From: Jaapia argillacea MUCL 33604
Lineage: Eukaryota > Basidiomycota > Agaricomycetes > Jaapiales > Jaapiaceae
DNA length: 64,000 nucleotides
Direction of reading: 5' to 3'
Assembly (NCBI GenBank): GCA_000697665.1
Contig: KL197713.1
Coordinates: forward strand, 239,323-303,322
Shown here: one piece after another, positions 47,901 to 58,237 of the stretch
Numbering within the stretch: position 1 is the stretch's first letter
Layout: every line of letters begins with the position of its first letter
Program-made: the position numbers and the translations under genes
The notes under the pieces: model-generated
Told to the model about the DNA's origin: nothing
Database searches by the model: none
Seen by the model: only the letters and a program-made list of their open reading frames with translations

Positions 47901-48160
47901 GGAAAGAGGAAAACTTGCGCGGGTGGTGAGGAACGGAGAAGTGATTCATGAAGGTGACTGGGAGTTCCTTGCCTCCATTTTGATTTCTTCTGACGAAACC
48001 CCCCACAGCCCCTTTGGACACTTTGCGACAACTTAAGAAGGACGCGGATGAAGTTCGCAAAGGATCGGAGTGCGGCTTGGGCTTAGGCAAGTTTGAAGAG
48101 TTCCTGGAGGGTGATTTGGTTCAAGTGTACCACGAGATAGAACACCCAGGCATTCTTTAA
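44996..48160 (+). CDS. IFM1: Mitochondrial translation initiation factor IF-2
   Basis: A GTPase that brings initiator tRNA to the mitochondrial small ribosomal subunit. The start at 44996 gives [20 protein letters not shown], an acid-free presequence. After one intron (acceptor CACTAG near 45141) comes a long disordered Arg/Pro/Gln-rich linker to about 45900. A conserved [20 protein letters not shown] segment follows. A 52-base intron (46288-46339) then restores frame to [20 protein letters not shown] (G1). Later motifs are [17 protein letters not shown] (G3), [11 protein letters not shown] (G4) and [12 protein letters not shown] (G5). Domain II includes [20 protein letters not shown]; domain III includes [20 protein letters not shown]; domain IV includes [20 protein letters not shown]. 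It ends [17 protein letters not shown] at TAA 48158-48160. All GTPase motifs are intact. Confidence 0.95.
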
Positions 48161-48204
48161 TTCCATACCACCGCTAGATACATTAATCCATCGAAACTAG
48201 ATTA

Positions 48205-49643
48205 TCAAGTTCTGCTCTGGTTAACGGCATCAAGGACGATTTCTTTCGCACCGATGGTGCCCGTTCTTCCTCCAACACCAAACGTCAAACTGATGTTTCC
48301 CAAGTCTCTGGTAGGTTTCTCTAGGATCGTCCAACTTCGGCCGTCAGTCTTCTTCATAATTACCTCGATCTGGTGATACATCAATCAAGAGCGAGTACGG
48401 GAAACTGAATCTGAGTTCACCTTGGTACCATAGATGGTAAAAGTTGAGGTATCTGGATTTATTGGGCCGAACAGGTCCATCGATTTTCGGAATCGCTTCG
48501 ATCCTTGAAAATAGACGTCGAAGTGAACCTAAGCAGCCTATGTTTGAGATCCTCGAGGGCAAACGGTTGCCACTGAAAGATACCTTCGCCTCTTCAAACT
48601 TGATCGCACTTCGTTGTTTGTCCACCTGCTTGGCAAAGACAGACACATGGACTTCTGACGGTGTCTGGTAATGGTCTATGCGGCAGTCGGCCAACTCCTC
48701 CTTCTAGTAATCATACCAATAAGTAGCCGGATGAGGGACTCAGTGTGATGTCGTACCGTATCACATTTAGACTTGGGCACGAACAGATGTCGACCTTTTG
48801 TGCATCCCTCAATCTTGAGGAACTCGTCGAATTCAAGGACGCGGCGCTTGCAGCACAAATATCCCTGAATATGCCATGAAGTTACCAGTCGATCATGACG
48901 AAGTGTCAAAAAATTACCAACTTTTGAACCCTCGCGGAATATTGGCTGTGCAGGATAATCAAGATATGGTCAATCTACAGACAGAACGGGAGAAACGTAC
49001 GGGCATTGTATGATACGTGCACACAGCCCCTTCCCCATCCGGTCTTCTGTGTATTTCATCACTGACATACGCAACCTCGCACCCTTTGCGCCGACATTTG
49101 GTTCCCGTGGGCACAGGTGTTTCCAGATCGTCTTCGTCTGCATCAACGAGGGATGACATGTCTACTTTCGCAGGCAGTGGTGTCATCGAACCAGACCTAA
49201 GGGGAGTCTGTGTCCCAGGTACAGCCGAAGACGTCGGTGAAGTCACGTTCTCCTCGACCCTCTGCAAATTCTTCGATGTTTGGGCTTGAGATGGCCTGGG
49301 AGCTTCAATTACAGGGGCTGAATCGGTGTGGGGCCCTTGGCTACAACCCTGCGTTCGGCTTAAGATCGAGGGCAGTTTCAATGAAAGAATCAAGTAACAG
49401 AGCATACCGGAATCTTCATAAAGTCGTCGAAATCGAGCACAGGACGGTTCACATCCTCGCAACATGACCAGGATTTCAATCCCTCATGAAAGACCTACGG
49501 AGAGCGATGTTCATCCGGCGGCACTATATCAAGGCAGCAGTGTACTAGCTCACCGGGCCACCTGAGTGAAACGAGCAGCTGGTGTCAGAATTCATTGCAG
49601 GATCATAATCTTGTCCACAGCCTTTCCGAGTACATCGAACCAT
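48205..49643 (-). CDS. CHORD-CS protein (CHORDC1/RAR1-like Hsp90 co-chaperone)
   Basis: CHORD proteins bind Hsp90 and Sgt1 and act in stress signalling. The start at 49643 gives [20 protein letters not shown] and [10 protein letters not shown], spliced to [20 protein letters not shown] and DFDDFMKIP: a full first CHORD. A Pro/Ser/Thr-rich linker follows. The second CHORD is [16 protein letters not shown]...CTYHTMPV, then [20 protein letters not shown] and [12 protein letters not shown] (p23-like) domain follows, with [40 protein letters not shown] and [20 protein letters not shown]. It ends DAVNQSRT at TGA 48205-48207. Cys and His ligands of both CHORD modules are present. The stop lies only 44 bases from the mitochondrial IF-2 stop on the other strand. 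Confidence 0.92.
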
Positions 49644-50948
49644 ACTGTCAACGCCTAGTGATGAGGGTGACGGTGAGCACTGCAGTATCAACGACCGATT
49701 ACCAGATGTCTTTGCTCAAGTAGATGCACAATAACTTCGAGAAATTTCAGGCATCCACTGGCACGCAAGATATCACGCGGGCATTGCCGATCCATCAGAT
49801 CCTACTAATAGCTGTACTATGGCATAGAACACAAGAGAACTTTCTCAAATTCTCCAAGGCTAATCGTCGACACACACCCATCACCTGCAAGTCCCATTCC
49901 TCGGACCCAGTGAATGCGAATTTCGGACCCGTTTCGTTGTAGCAGCCGAGCCATCTGAACTCGCCACTACTAACCAAGGTTCTATGGACTTGAGATCCAT
50001 CGAAAACTCGATTACTATCATTTCCTCGTGGCTTTCATGAATTCAACACATTGCCCCAATAGTAACGAGCGGATCATCTGGCTCGTACCCCGGCCTGGTA
50101 AAGGCTAAATGGCTAGGATGTTCTACTAGTTGCACGGTGTCGATGATCCTACCGTGTCTATAGCCGAAATCCAAAGCCTCGATGGAATTTGTACCGTAAG
50201 CATCCGCGGTGGTCGTTGTGGGTGAACAACTCAAGACGCGTTTGTGTACAGCTTCTCGAATCCGGACAGTATAGGCCTTTGAAATGAAATTCATCGACGA
50301 CACGGAAATGACGGGGACTACATGCGCATGATTGATCGGGGAAGACGAGACAGGCGAGTTCGAAGAAATGGAGGCAATGGTTTGGTGTCCGGCGATCTTT
50401 GGAAGGGCTTTAATTGCACAGATCAACTCCGCGGCAAGTCAGGGACACTAGACGTACTTCGTTGTCGCATATCCTGCTCGGGCTATCTGAGCACGTACAC
50501 GACCTCGTGCTAACCCTCTTTTCCAAGTGAAAAATGGGTCTGACCTGGTCCGTAAAGTCATGGAACAACGAAGATAGGAATACGAAAGCCGAATTAGATC
50601 GACACGTTGAAGAGTCCTTGACATAATTGAAGCGCAGAACGATATGATCTTCGCTCTGGATGCAAAGAAAGGCACTACAGAGGGAACCCATCAGTGAAAC
50701 CACAGCTTCGCAACATAAGGTTAAATCCATGTCGAAGCTGGATTTGACGCTTGTGATCGGAATCCAACTTATAGGTGCGGATAGATCCCGTTCCACTCAC
50801 GACTCGAGGATGAACAACACGCCGCATCTGGTGTTGCCCCTTCCTCGGAAAAAACCAATCAATGGTATTCCATGTGATCTACGTATCGTAGACCGAAAAG
50901 GAGATCAATTCTAGTGAATGAGGGACGAACTGAGTCTCGAACTCGACA
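49644..50948. other. Region between the CHORD and carrier genes
   Basis: About 1.3 kb. 49644-50040 should carry the CHORD promoter and shows no gene. 50040-50930 may hold an unrecognised spliced gene, listed separately. Confidence 0.4.
50043..50900 (-). CDS. Possible unrecognised gene, frame unresolved
   Basis: Minus-strand open stretches with plausible splice sites occur here. The 3' piece (50043-50410, acceptor TTAAAG) can be read in two long frames. One runs ALPKIAGHQTIASISSNSPV to DDPLVTIGAMC with TGA at 50043. The other is Cys/His-rich, with HCLHFFELACLVFPDQSCAC and RRTPN-type text, and stops earlier. An upstream piece (50460-50675) reads ...RGRVRAQIARAGYATTK before GTACGT and is in phase with the Cys/His-rich frame. 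I do not recognise a family and cannot decide between frames. It may be a real gene of about 150-250 codons or chance. Confidence 0.25.
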
Positions 50949-52265
50949 TCATGACAACCCAGGTCTTAGTGCTTCCCATACAAGAAACCCGGCACCCCAG
51001 GGCCCAGCTCGCGCGAGAATTCGAAGGGCAGCCAGCATTCGTGGTCGAGCATTGGTCGGACCTGTTGATGCCTGAGGTGTCACAATAGTAGGATCTCGAA
51101 AGAACGATAGGATACCGTCATCCCGGACCTTATCCACAAGGCCGGACCATGGTTTCTGTGGCGGAGAGGAAACCTTGGCAATGTGAACTGTTTTTCTTGC
51201 CACATCCCAAGGACGGCATGTGAGCTCGTAAGCAACCCCTGCTGCAACCCCGCCGCAAACGAGAGTCATTGCATGAACAAATCGCGGAGCGTGTAGTCGA
51301 AGTGATCGATGTCCATCATCTCCGTCGTCTATGAAGATGAGAGCATTCCGGGAGAGCGTCTTCATAGAGGCGGCGGCATCACGAGTGAGCTCGAAAATCG
51401 AAAAGAACACGGCGAACCCTGCAAAGATTGAGACAACTAACTAGCGGATGATAGGGCAATCCGCACCACAGATGTCCTTCGCACAACCAAATCCCCATCC
51501 ATTCCAACCTCGGCCTGCCATCTCACCAACTTCTTTCATCCACTGTCGAACCTCGCGAGCTTCGTGTATCTGACGTTGCCGAGATGACGCAGTAGAGCCC
51601 TCCGTTCCTCGGAATACCTCTTTCCAGGCATGAGACCAGCAGCTGCGCGGCGTTCCACCTTCGATTACAAGGCGCACATTTTCCGCCGGGGCGGCTGCGA
51701 TGGCTTGAACTCCGCCCTAGCTCGTTACATTAACAAACAGGATGATCGGATTTGGTCAAACAAAAGCGAATCTCACAGCTACCGCGCCTGATAAGGCAGT
51801 TACGCCCAAGGGATGTAGATTCATGCGAGCCTCGAGCAATTGAGAACACTCCGAGTAAGTTGTCCAAAGGACGGTGCCAAGAAAAGCGTTGACCATCATA
51901 GGAGGAATGAAGTGCTTGGGGATGACGACGTACTACGTGAAGAGCTCAGACGAGGGAAGCAGTGCCGGGAACGATCCACCCACCCCTTGTTCCTTGATCA
52001 ATCGAATCATGTATCTGGGTGTCAACGTCGTTCCGTGGTGCGCAGCTAACCCTCTCAACAGCTGCCATCCGTTGACTGTTCTGACGGTTATAAATGCGAG
52101 CCTCAGTTGTCACAAACGAGAAGCAATCCCACCTTTGGAAGGGCGGAACAATCTCACAGGGCGAGAGAAGTAGAGTGCAATACTTCTTGTTGCTGTACGT
52201 GCTAGGGCAGCGTGGAGAGAGTTTCCTTGAGCATCTTGGACAGTATCTTCGAGGGCGAGAGACAT
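50949..52265 (-). CDS. Mitochondrial carrier family-like protein
   Basis: A predicted mitochondrial membrane solute carrier. The start at 52265 gives MSLALEDTVQDAQGNSLHAA, then YFSRPVRLFRPSK, a degenerate first carrier signature. Next come VNGWQLLRGLAAHHGTTLTP and RYMIRLIKEQG, then YVVIPKHFIPPMMVNAFLGT and LHPLGVTALSGAVA. The second signature is APAENVRLVIEGG (P-X-E-X-X-R). The third repeat has MTLVCGGVAAGVAYELTCRP and PWDVARK (P-X-D-X-X-R), and a last helix GPWGAGFLVWEALRPGLS at TGA 50949-50951. Two of three signatures are clear. The substrate cannot be assigned; the weak first signature suggests a divergent carrier. The start codon lies 165 bases from the oppositely transcribed ALKBH7-like gene. 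Confidence 0.75.
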
Positions 52266-52430
52266 CGACGCATCAAAATAGTTGATACAGGCCAAGCACC
52301 TAAGTCAGTACTTAAGCTGACGAAACAGTTCGTGGCAGCAAACCCCAAACGGAAGCAAAATTCATACTCCGTGAATTTGACGAGTTCGGAATATCTCGCT
52401 TGCCCTCCAAATCTGCGCTCGGCGCTCAGC
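52266..52430. promoter_or_regulatory. Shared upstream region of carrier and ALKBH7-like genes
   Basis: 165 bases separate the divergent start codons. Open reading continues in frame upstream of 52431 to an ATG at 52212, so the true 5' ends may overlap. Bidirectional promoter function is inferred. Confidence 0.35.
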
Positions 52431-53334
52431 ATGAACATCGCTCGGCTTCAGTATCGTTTCATGCATAGAGTTGCAAGACGCCCGGACTCCAAATTCTTTT
52501 CTTTCATCCCAAGTTACTTCAACTTGGCAGAACAGCGGATTTTGCTCCAGGTCTCACTCCAGAAACTCAATTCAATGGAAGGGAGGCTTCTCCGCAAGAG
52601 GAGGAAGGTTTTCGAAGCCTCCCGTGTTCCTGTCGTCGCACCCGTCTCGATTGAAGATATCTTTCTCCCTGATGAGTACTACCAATTCGAAGAGGTTGTT
52701 TCCTGCGCGTATCCAATGCGGTTACAGTTGCTCACAGATAGTTCATATAATAGGGCCATTTTGACGGCGTCATCAAGAACTACAGAGAAATGCACATCAC
52801 CTCATGGCCAGAAGCCGAAGTTGAAGGGCTGTCGCCTATTTTGAACCGGCTCAAGGCCCTGTACCCATCTACTGACACTCAGACTCACCTCCTTCACCTC
52901 GCATCTGATGGTGAAATTCTTCCTCATGTCGATAACCTCTCTGCCAGCGGCAGTTGGATAATGGGTGTGAGCCTTGGGGCTGAGAGAATTCTGCGATTAG
53001 AGCAAGTGGCATCTGATTCTAATCATGTCGACATTTTTGAGATGCCCCTCCCGAGTGGAAGCGTTTATATCCAAAAGTAAGCTTCCATTCGGAGTTTCAC
53101 AGTATGGTTTCCCGACCCGCTTCCTTCTGCTCTATTCCAGGGACTTTCTCCGCTATCATCACCAGCATGCCATTCTAAAGAGTGGGCTAATCGATGGACG
53201 GATGATCGGAGGTGGACAGCGTCTCAGTATTCTCATACGGGTCAGTCCTTCTCCGTGACGTATACTACCATCATCTTACATATGTTTTCCAGGACCGTTT
53301 GCCGCCTGAGGGCTCCAAAATACCTGACCTTTGA
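52431..53334 (+). CDS. ALKBH7-like 2-oxoglutarate/Fe(II) dioxygenase
   Basis: An AlkB-superfamily oxygenase; human ALKBH7 is mitochondrial and acts in necrosis and lipid metabolism. The start at 52431 gives MNIARLQYRFMHRVARRPDS, basic and acid-poor at first, compatible with mitochondrial import. Then FFSFIPSYFNLAEQRILLQV and KLNSMEGRLLRKRRK. After an intron come GHFDGVIKNYREMHITSWPE, HLLHLASDGEILPHVDNLSA (HxD iron ligands), GSWIMGVSLGAERILRLEQV and MPLPSGSVYIQKDFLRYHHQ (with the distal His nearby). The last exons give ILKSGLIDGRMIGGGQRLSI and LIRDRLPPEGSKIPDL, with TGA at 53332-53334; the Arg residues after GGG fit 2-oxoglutarate binding. Four exons, all in phase. A longer start at 52212 would overlap the carrier gene. 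Confidence 0.85.
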
Positions 53335-53361
53335 AAACGGGAGATCGCCGAGCGCCTGGTA

Positions 53362-54862
53362 ATGGTATCAAACCCTCAGGTACCTAGCATGAACCTCACA
53401 CGCCAGGTTCACTCGACGATTACGGTAGCTCCGTGCTCCGGAAATCATGACAGATGTTTAATATCCTTTGATTTCCGTCCCACCTACAATGAAGCCCCGT
53501 CTCCCTTTACCAAGGCGAGCTTCTTGAAATGCAAAGCTCATCCCTGGCTCGACCGCTCGCATGACCCCACCTACACGCGTCCAGTTACTTTGCGCCTCGT
53601 TCTCATCCCTCATCTCGCTTGATTCTTCATCTGTCGCTGAGTCTTCATTAGGAAGATCCCTCCCTGTGAGATTGCGTTCAGTCAAATCCACATCGGAGTA
53701 TCTTCCTAGCTCCGATTCACTTTCGACGATCCGATATGAAATCAGCTTGATTTCAATAGGTGCCGTGTCAACCGCCCAGAATTTGGAGGTATGCGAATGG
53801 GGCCAATTCTTGACACCCTGTGAGGTCGGGTTTGCTTATTATCTGATAGTTTTTTGTGCTTCGACATTCCGTTGCGCTATTGGACTTGGACGTCGGTGGA
53901 AGATCTCTGAGGGCCGCCTTTGAAACCTTATCGCCCATTGTGCGCGAACCTTGTACCTCGATGCATTCATTAAAGGTGGGGTTCCATTGAAAGACTCCTC
54001 GAGATCGTTTCATTTTCCTCCACAGAATTTTTTCGCGCATGTTATCCTATCGATGGAAAGTGCACGAAGAACCATACCTCGCGACATGCTAAGAATACGA
54101 CCTATGGTTCTCGGCTCCGAAGTTTCTAACGAAACATTTCAGGTGAAGGCGGTTAGCGCTGATATGTGAGTGTCCCACAAGTCTTTTCTTCCGACAATCA
54201 CGACTAATAACCCACCTTCGAAAATCTGTCACTCCAGGCTTGGCCAGAGACAATGTCCCGCGCCACCATCCACATGGCTTTGTTTTCTTGTCCATGACCT
54301 AAAGCCCATGGTTGTAAGTGATTCTTCGGAAAATTCTGTCCCATCGGGACCACGTTTTTGCCGGCATTTCACCTCTCGACCATCTTCTTTCCTGAATCCG
54401 ACGATGTCCATTCTGCGGCGCCCTCACTGCTAGCCGCGAGACGCAAACACCATGGTCAGTGAACAGGTGATCGTTCTGATTTCATTCATAGGGACAATCA
54501 CGTCTGCTCGTTAAGCGAGATAGAATTCGAGCTAGATGCAGATGACGAGACACTTAGCTCTGGCGGTTGGACGATGGTGAGCCCATATAATCATTCATTA
54601 CCCTCACGAATTTTGCCAATGTGACAACTTTCTCCTCCTCGTGTCATTCCCTTTTGACCGAAATGACCCGTTCCAGGATGTTGGCGGACCAATTGGCAGT
54701 TTTGTTGTGCGAGTAAAGACTTATTTTCATCATGCAGCCCCGCGGCGTTGGCATTATCTGATATCTTTTGCTTCCGACAAGCCAATACCTCCGGATTTCG
54801 TCTGCACCTGCCCATACATACTGCGACCACTGTTCGATGGACTATCAGAAGTGATCCACTAA
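53362..54862 (+). CDS. Unrecognised multi-exon protein, beta-rich
   Basis: Starts only 28 bases after the ALKBH7-like stop: MVSNPQVPSMNLTRQVHSTI, or at the second Met (53389). Segments in order are FDFRPTYNEAPSPFTKASFL, KCKAHPWLDRSHDPTYTR, SLPVRLRSVKSTSEYLPSSD, IRYEISLISIGAVSTAQNLE, ILSMESARRTIPRDMLRIRP with MVLGSEVSNETFQVKAVSAD, and DVGGPIGSFVVRVKTYFHHA. It ends FVCTCPYILRPLFDGLSEVI plus H at TAA 54860-54862. Alternating hydrophobic patterns suggest a beta-sandwich, loosely arrestin-like, but I cannot confirm this. The splice at 53579-53651 needs a weak GTCCAG donor. The middle joins (53800-54550) are uncertain. Confidence 0.45.
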
Positions 54863-55316
54863 GCTTCGAGATCCAGGCCTCCTTGAGTGATCGTTGATGT
54901 CGAGCGTCAATCGAGCTGAGATGAAAACCCGAGACTCTGGCCTTGATCCTCTTCTCCACAACGATCTCAACCCTCGATTGATTTCCAGAATCATAAATCA
55001 GACATGCGGCATGGCTCTCCTCCCCTCGAGTCTAACGAACTCAGCGGTTCTGCTCTACAGCCGACACGCCGGAGGATTTGTGACGAACTCCTTAGGATCA
55101 GAGAAGTGAACAAACTTATATCAAATACATCATAAGAGTCTCGGGCATTGGTGCTGCACACGTCTAGGGCAACAAATACAGAAAACGTAGGTGTCGAGGT
55201 TTTCGTACAGAAAGCTATGCGCTACAGAAGATGGAAGTCCAGTTTCATGCGTCTACGGAATCTAAGGTGAGAGTGAGGGGAAGTCCGAGTGGTGTATGGA
55301 GGCCCAAGGAACGGCT
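54863..55316. other. Convergent intergenic region
   Basis: About 450 bases between convergent stops. No gene supported. Confidence 0.45.
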
Positions 55317-55664
55317 CTATTGTACTTTTGATACCGTCGACACACTGCGAACACATAGGGTCAGGAACGGAGTAAATTTCAGGTGCCGCGAACTTACGGC
55401 AGGCTGACGACCTCACCACTGCCATCAACTTTGATGACTGCGATTTGGGTCCCCTAAGGCCGAGAAACAAAGTCAAGGACCGTTTGATTGTTCCAGAATA
55501 GGTGCTTACATCGCCCAGACGGCTGGTAGATTGTACCGCCCCATACTTGACGTTACCCGAAGCGTCCCAAAAGAAAACGCGGGTGCCGTTCTATGGTTTG
55601 GAGATATGGTAAGACACCGACATCTTTGAACAGGTCATCGGCTACTCACCGGGAAAGCGTTCAT
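55317..55664 (-). CDS. Small 59-aa protein, SH3/Tudor-like beta barrel pattern
   Basis: Four short exons keep phase. MNAFP (55664-55650) is followed by NGTRVFFWDASGNVKYGAVQ and STSRLGD (donor GAT/GTAAGC). Next come GTQIAVIKVDGSGEVVSLP and, after another intron, VSTVSKVQ with TAG at 55317-55319. The alternating pattern (G..V.FW...G....G.V.......GTQ.AVIKVDGSGEVVSLPVS.V) looks like a small beta barrel of the Tudor/SH3 kind. I do not recognise the family. The coding call rests on four consistent splice junctions and composition rather than homology. Confidence 0.5.
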
Positions 55665-56714
55665 AGCCGAAATAGTAGGTAAGTGGAGGGGAAAGGGGAG
55701 TAGTTGTGTAGTTGTTTTGCGAATAGGTGTCAAGTTTGAAGTGCAGTGGAAGTCTGGTCAGGCCAATGCTCTTAAATAGTCGAGGAGGAGAAGCAGTCCG
55801 GCTGAGTACTCGATCAAAAATGACATCCAACATACCGTATACCTAAAGCATGGAGAGCTTCGGACAGGAGATGAATCTGTAATGACCTGTCTAGATCGTG
55901 AGAGTTGTCGCTTTGCAAGAACCTGTTCTCCTGTTGTTCGCAGCAACACCAGTTACGCAAGAAATCTGTGGATGGAGAACTTGCTGGTGGTGGGCAAGCG
56001 GAAAAGACCTAAGCGACGGCCGTCGGCACGAGCGATTGCAGAGGTCTGCAGCACATCAAGAAGATATATAGGGCGAACTCGAAGATCTAGCCCGTGACGA
56101 GTCGTTAGAACGGGGTCAAATCAGAGGTGAAAAACACAAACTTAACGTTCGCGGGACCATATGTGAGGCCAAGGGGTGGCAGGACCGTATCGTTTTTGGA
56201 TACACTCGCACGAGAAGAAAGCTCAGAGAAGGATGGAAGAAGTGAGCAGGCGAGACGTAATTACACGCGCCGCCCAGCCATCTCATCTAAAGTTCAGACG
56301 TCATGGAGTGTCGAAGGGACCAGGGCAGCCATTATTGAAGACGGAACCCGATTCGTCTTCATAATAACGAGATAACTTGGGAGAATGAAAAGGGGACATA
56401 TGAGATTCCAAGCTGGTTGTGAAAAATCCGGGTATATGCCGGGTGAAAGAGCTGTTGAGTACTGAGCCTGAGAAGGAAAGGCGACAGAGATTTTACACGA
56501 GCTGCATGGAATTACACATGGTGAACAGAAGAGCGAGAGGCAACCCTCTTTGCCACACTGCACGCCACGACCTTTGTGCCTCTTCAGGCGGAGTCTGTAT
56601 CAAAGCTCCGAATCTGGTCACTACATCAGCCTCATTCTCGGCGCTCGCTGCCAACTGCTATCGACATCCTATCAAACTGGTGTCTATAACTCTCTTGACG
56701 CAATCTCATGAACC
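55665..56714. other. Divergent intergenic region upstream of LST8
   Basis: About 1.05 kb. Open frames at 56127-56375 and 56419-56733 show no recognisable features. No gene supported. Confidence 0.4.
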
Positions 56715-58237
56715 ATGCCCGCTCAGATACTAGGACAAAAGGCTGCTGCTCCACGGCATGATATGTCGGTCATTCTTGTTACTGGATCTTACGACCATGA
56801 AATCCGTTTCTGGGAGGCTTGGAGTGGTATCTGCTCGCGTACCATCGCTCGCTCGGGGGAGTCGGGTGTGAGCAATGGTCATCTTCTCATTCATTTACAC
56901 TTCACGAATTCAACTTTATCATGATCAGCAAGTAAATCGTCTCGCAATTTCGCCAGAGTGAGCACACGTGTTGTTTGAAGGATGCTAGTCGGACCGCTGA
57001 TGCGGTGATTGTTCAGTAAGCGGTTGCTCGCTGCGGCTATCCACAAAAAGGTCAACATCTACGAGATAGCTAGTTCTTCTTCAACACCAGTAAGTGGTTT
57101 TACAAGAAATTGAAGCTATGAATTAATCGGATTCGCGATAGCTCATCACGTTTGAAGGGCATACCAATAACGTTACATCCGTATCTTTCCATAGCGAAGG
57201 TAAGTGGTTGGTGACCGGAAGCGAGGATGGTAAGATCAAGATATGGGATTTGCGGTGGGTATTCTTATCCACCTGTCATCCTCGCTGCCTGAATCTATCT
57301 TAGGAGTACACATCTTCACCGAAATTACGACAATGGTGCTCCCGGTATGCTTTCGACGTGGCTCGGAATTCACCTATCTTCTCACCATGCATGTGCAGTC
57401 AATGATGTCGTCGTGCACCCCAATCAAGGTGAACTCATTTCATGCGACCAAGCTGGTAGTATCAAGCAATGGGATTTGTCAGATAATATCTGTACTCATG
57501 AGCTGGCAAGTCGTCCTCTGACGTTTCCGGATACTCAATCGAACCTTTGCAATAAGACACCAGCCGGAGACATCCCCATTCGTTCCGTCACTCTTGCCTC
57601 GGATGGCTCTTGCCTAGTGGCCGGAAATAACAAGGTAGAATTGCCCCGTCGCTTCTTTGAGGGCCCTTGATCTCAACGACGTACAAGGGCAAATGCTATG
57701 TCTGGAGAATTAATGAAGAAGGGTCGCATCTCCCTCGGTTCCAGGCTGTGACTAAGTTCCAAGCGCACGGCAAATATCTAACGAGATGCCTTTTCAGCCC
57801 GGACGTCAGGTAATTGGTTCCTCATCGATGCTGCATGTGATGGCTGAAGCTAGGTTAGGTTTCTTGCCACTTGCTCCGCCGACACCACGGTTAAAGTTTG
57901 GTCGGTATCGCCAAATTACGAGTTCAAGTTAGAGAAGATACTGCAGGGTCACCAAAGATGGGTTTGGGACTGCGCCTTTAGTGCCGATTCAGCGTATCTT
58001 GTCACAGGCAAGTTGGCCCTAGCATTCGTCTCGACTGGCCTTGTTGTCTGATTCGCTTTTCTAGCGTCTTCTGACCACACAGCCAGACTCTGGGAGATGG
58101 CATCTGGCGAGACAGTGCGCCAATACAACGGTCATCACAAAGGTTCGCTTGTTCTTTGCTCCTGTGCGTAGCTGATAACCACGATCATTTCAATCCCAGC
58201 GGCCGTGTGTTGTGCCTTGCACGACGGTGCCGGTTGA
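56715..58237 (+). CDS. LST8: Lst8, WD40 subunit of TOR complexes 1 and 2
   Basis: A seven-bladed WD40 protein that stabilises the TOR kinase domain. The start at 56715 gives [20 protein letters not shown]. The first blade has [20 protein letters not shown] and RTI, the Lst8 hallmark. Later blades are [38 protein letters not shown] with [37 protein letters not shown] with [49 protein letters not shown] with [10 protein letters not shown], and [20 protein letters not shown] with [16 protein letters not shown]. It ends [18 protein letters not shown] at TGA 58235-58237. Around nine exons. All blades are intact; length about 330 residues, normal for the family. Confidence 0.95.
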
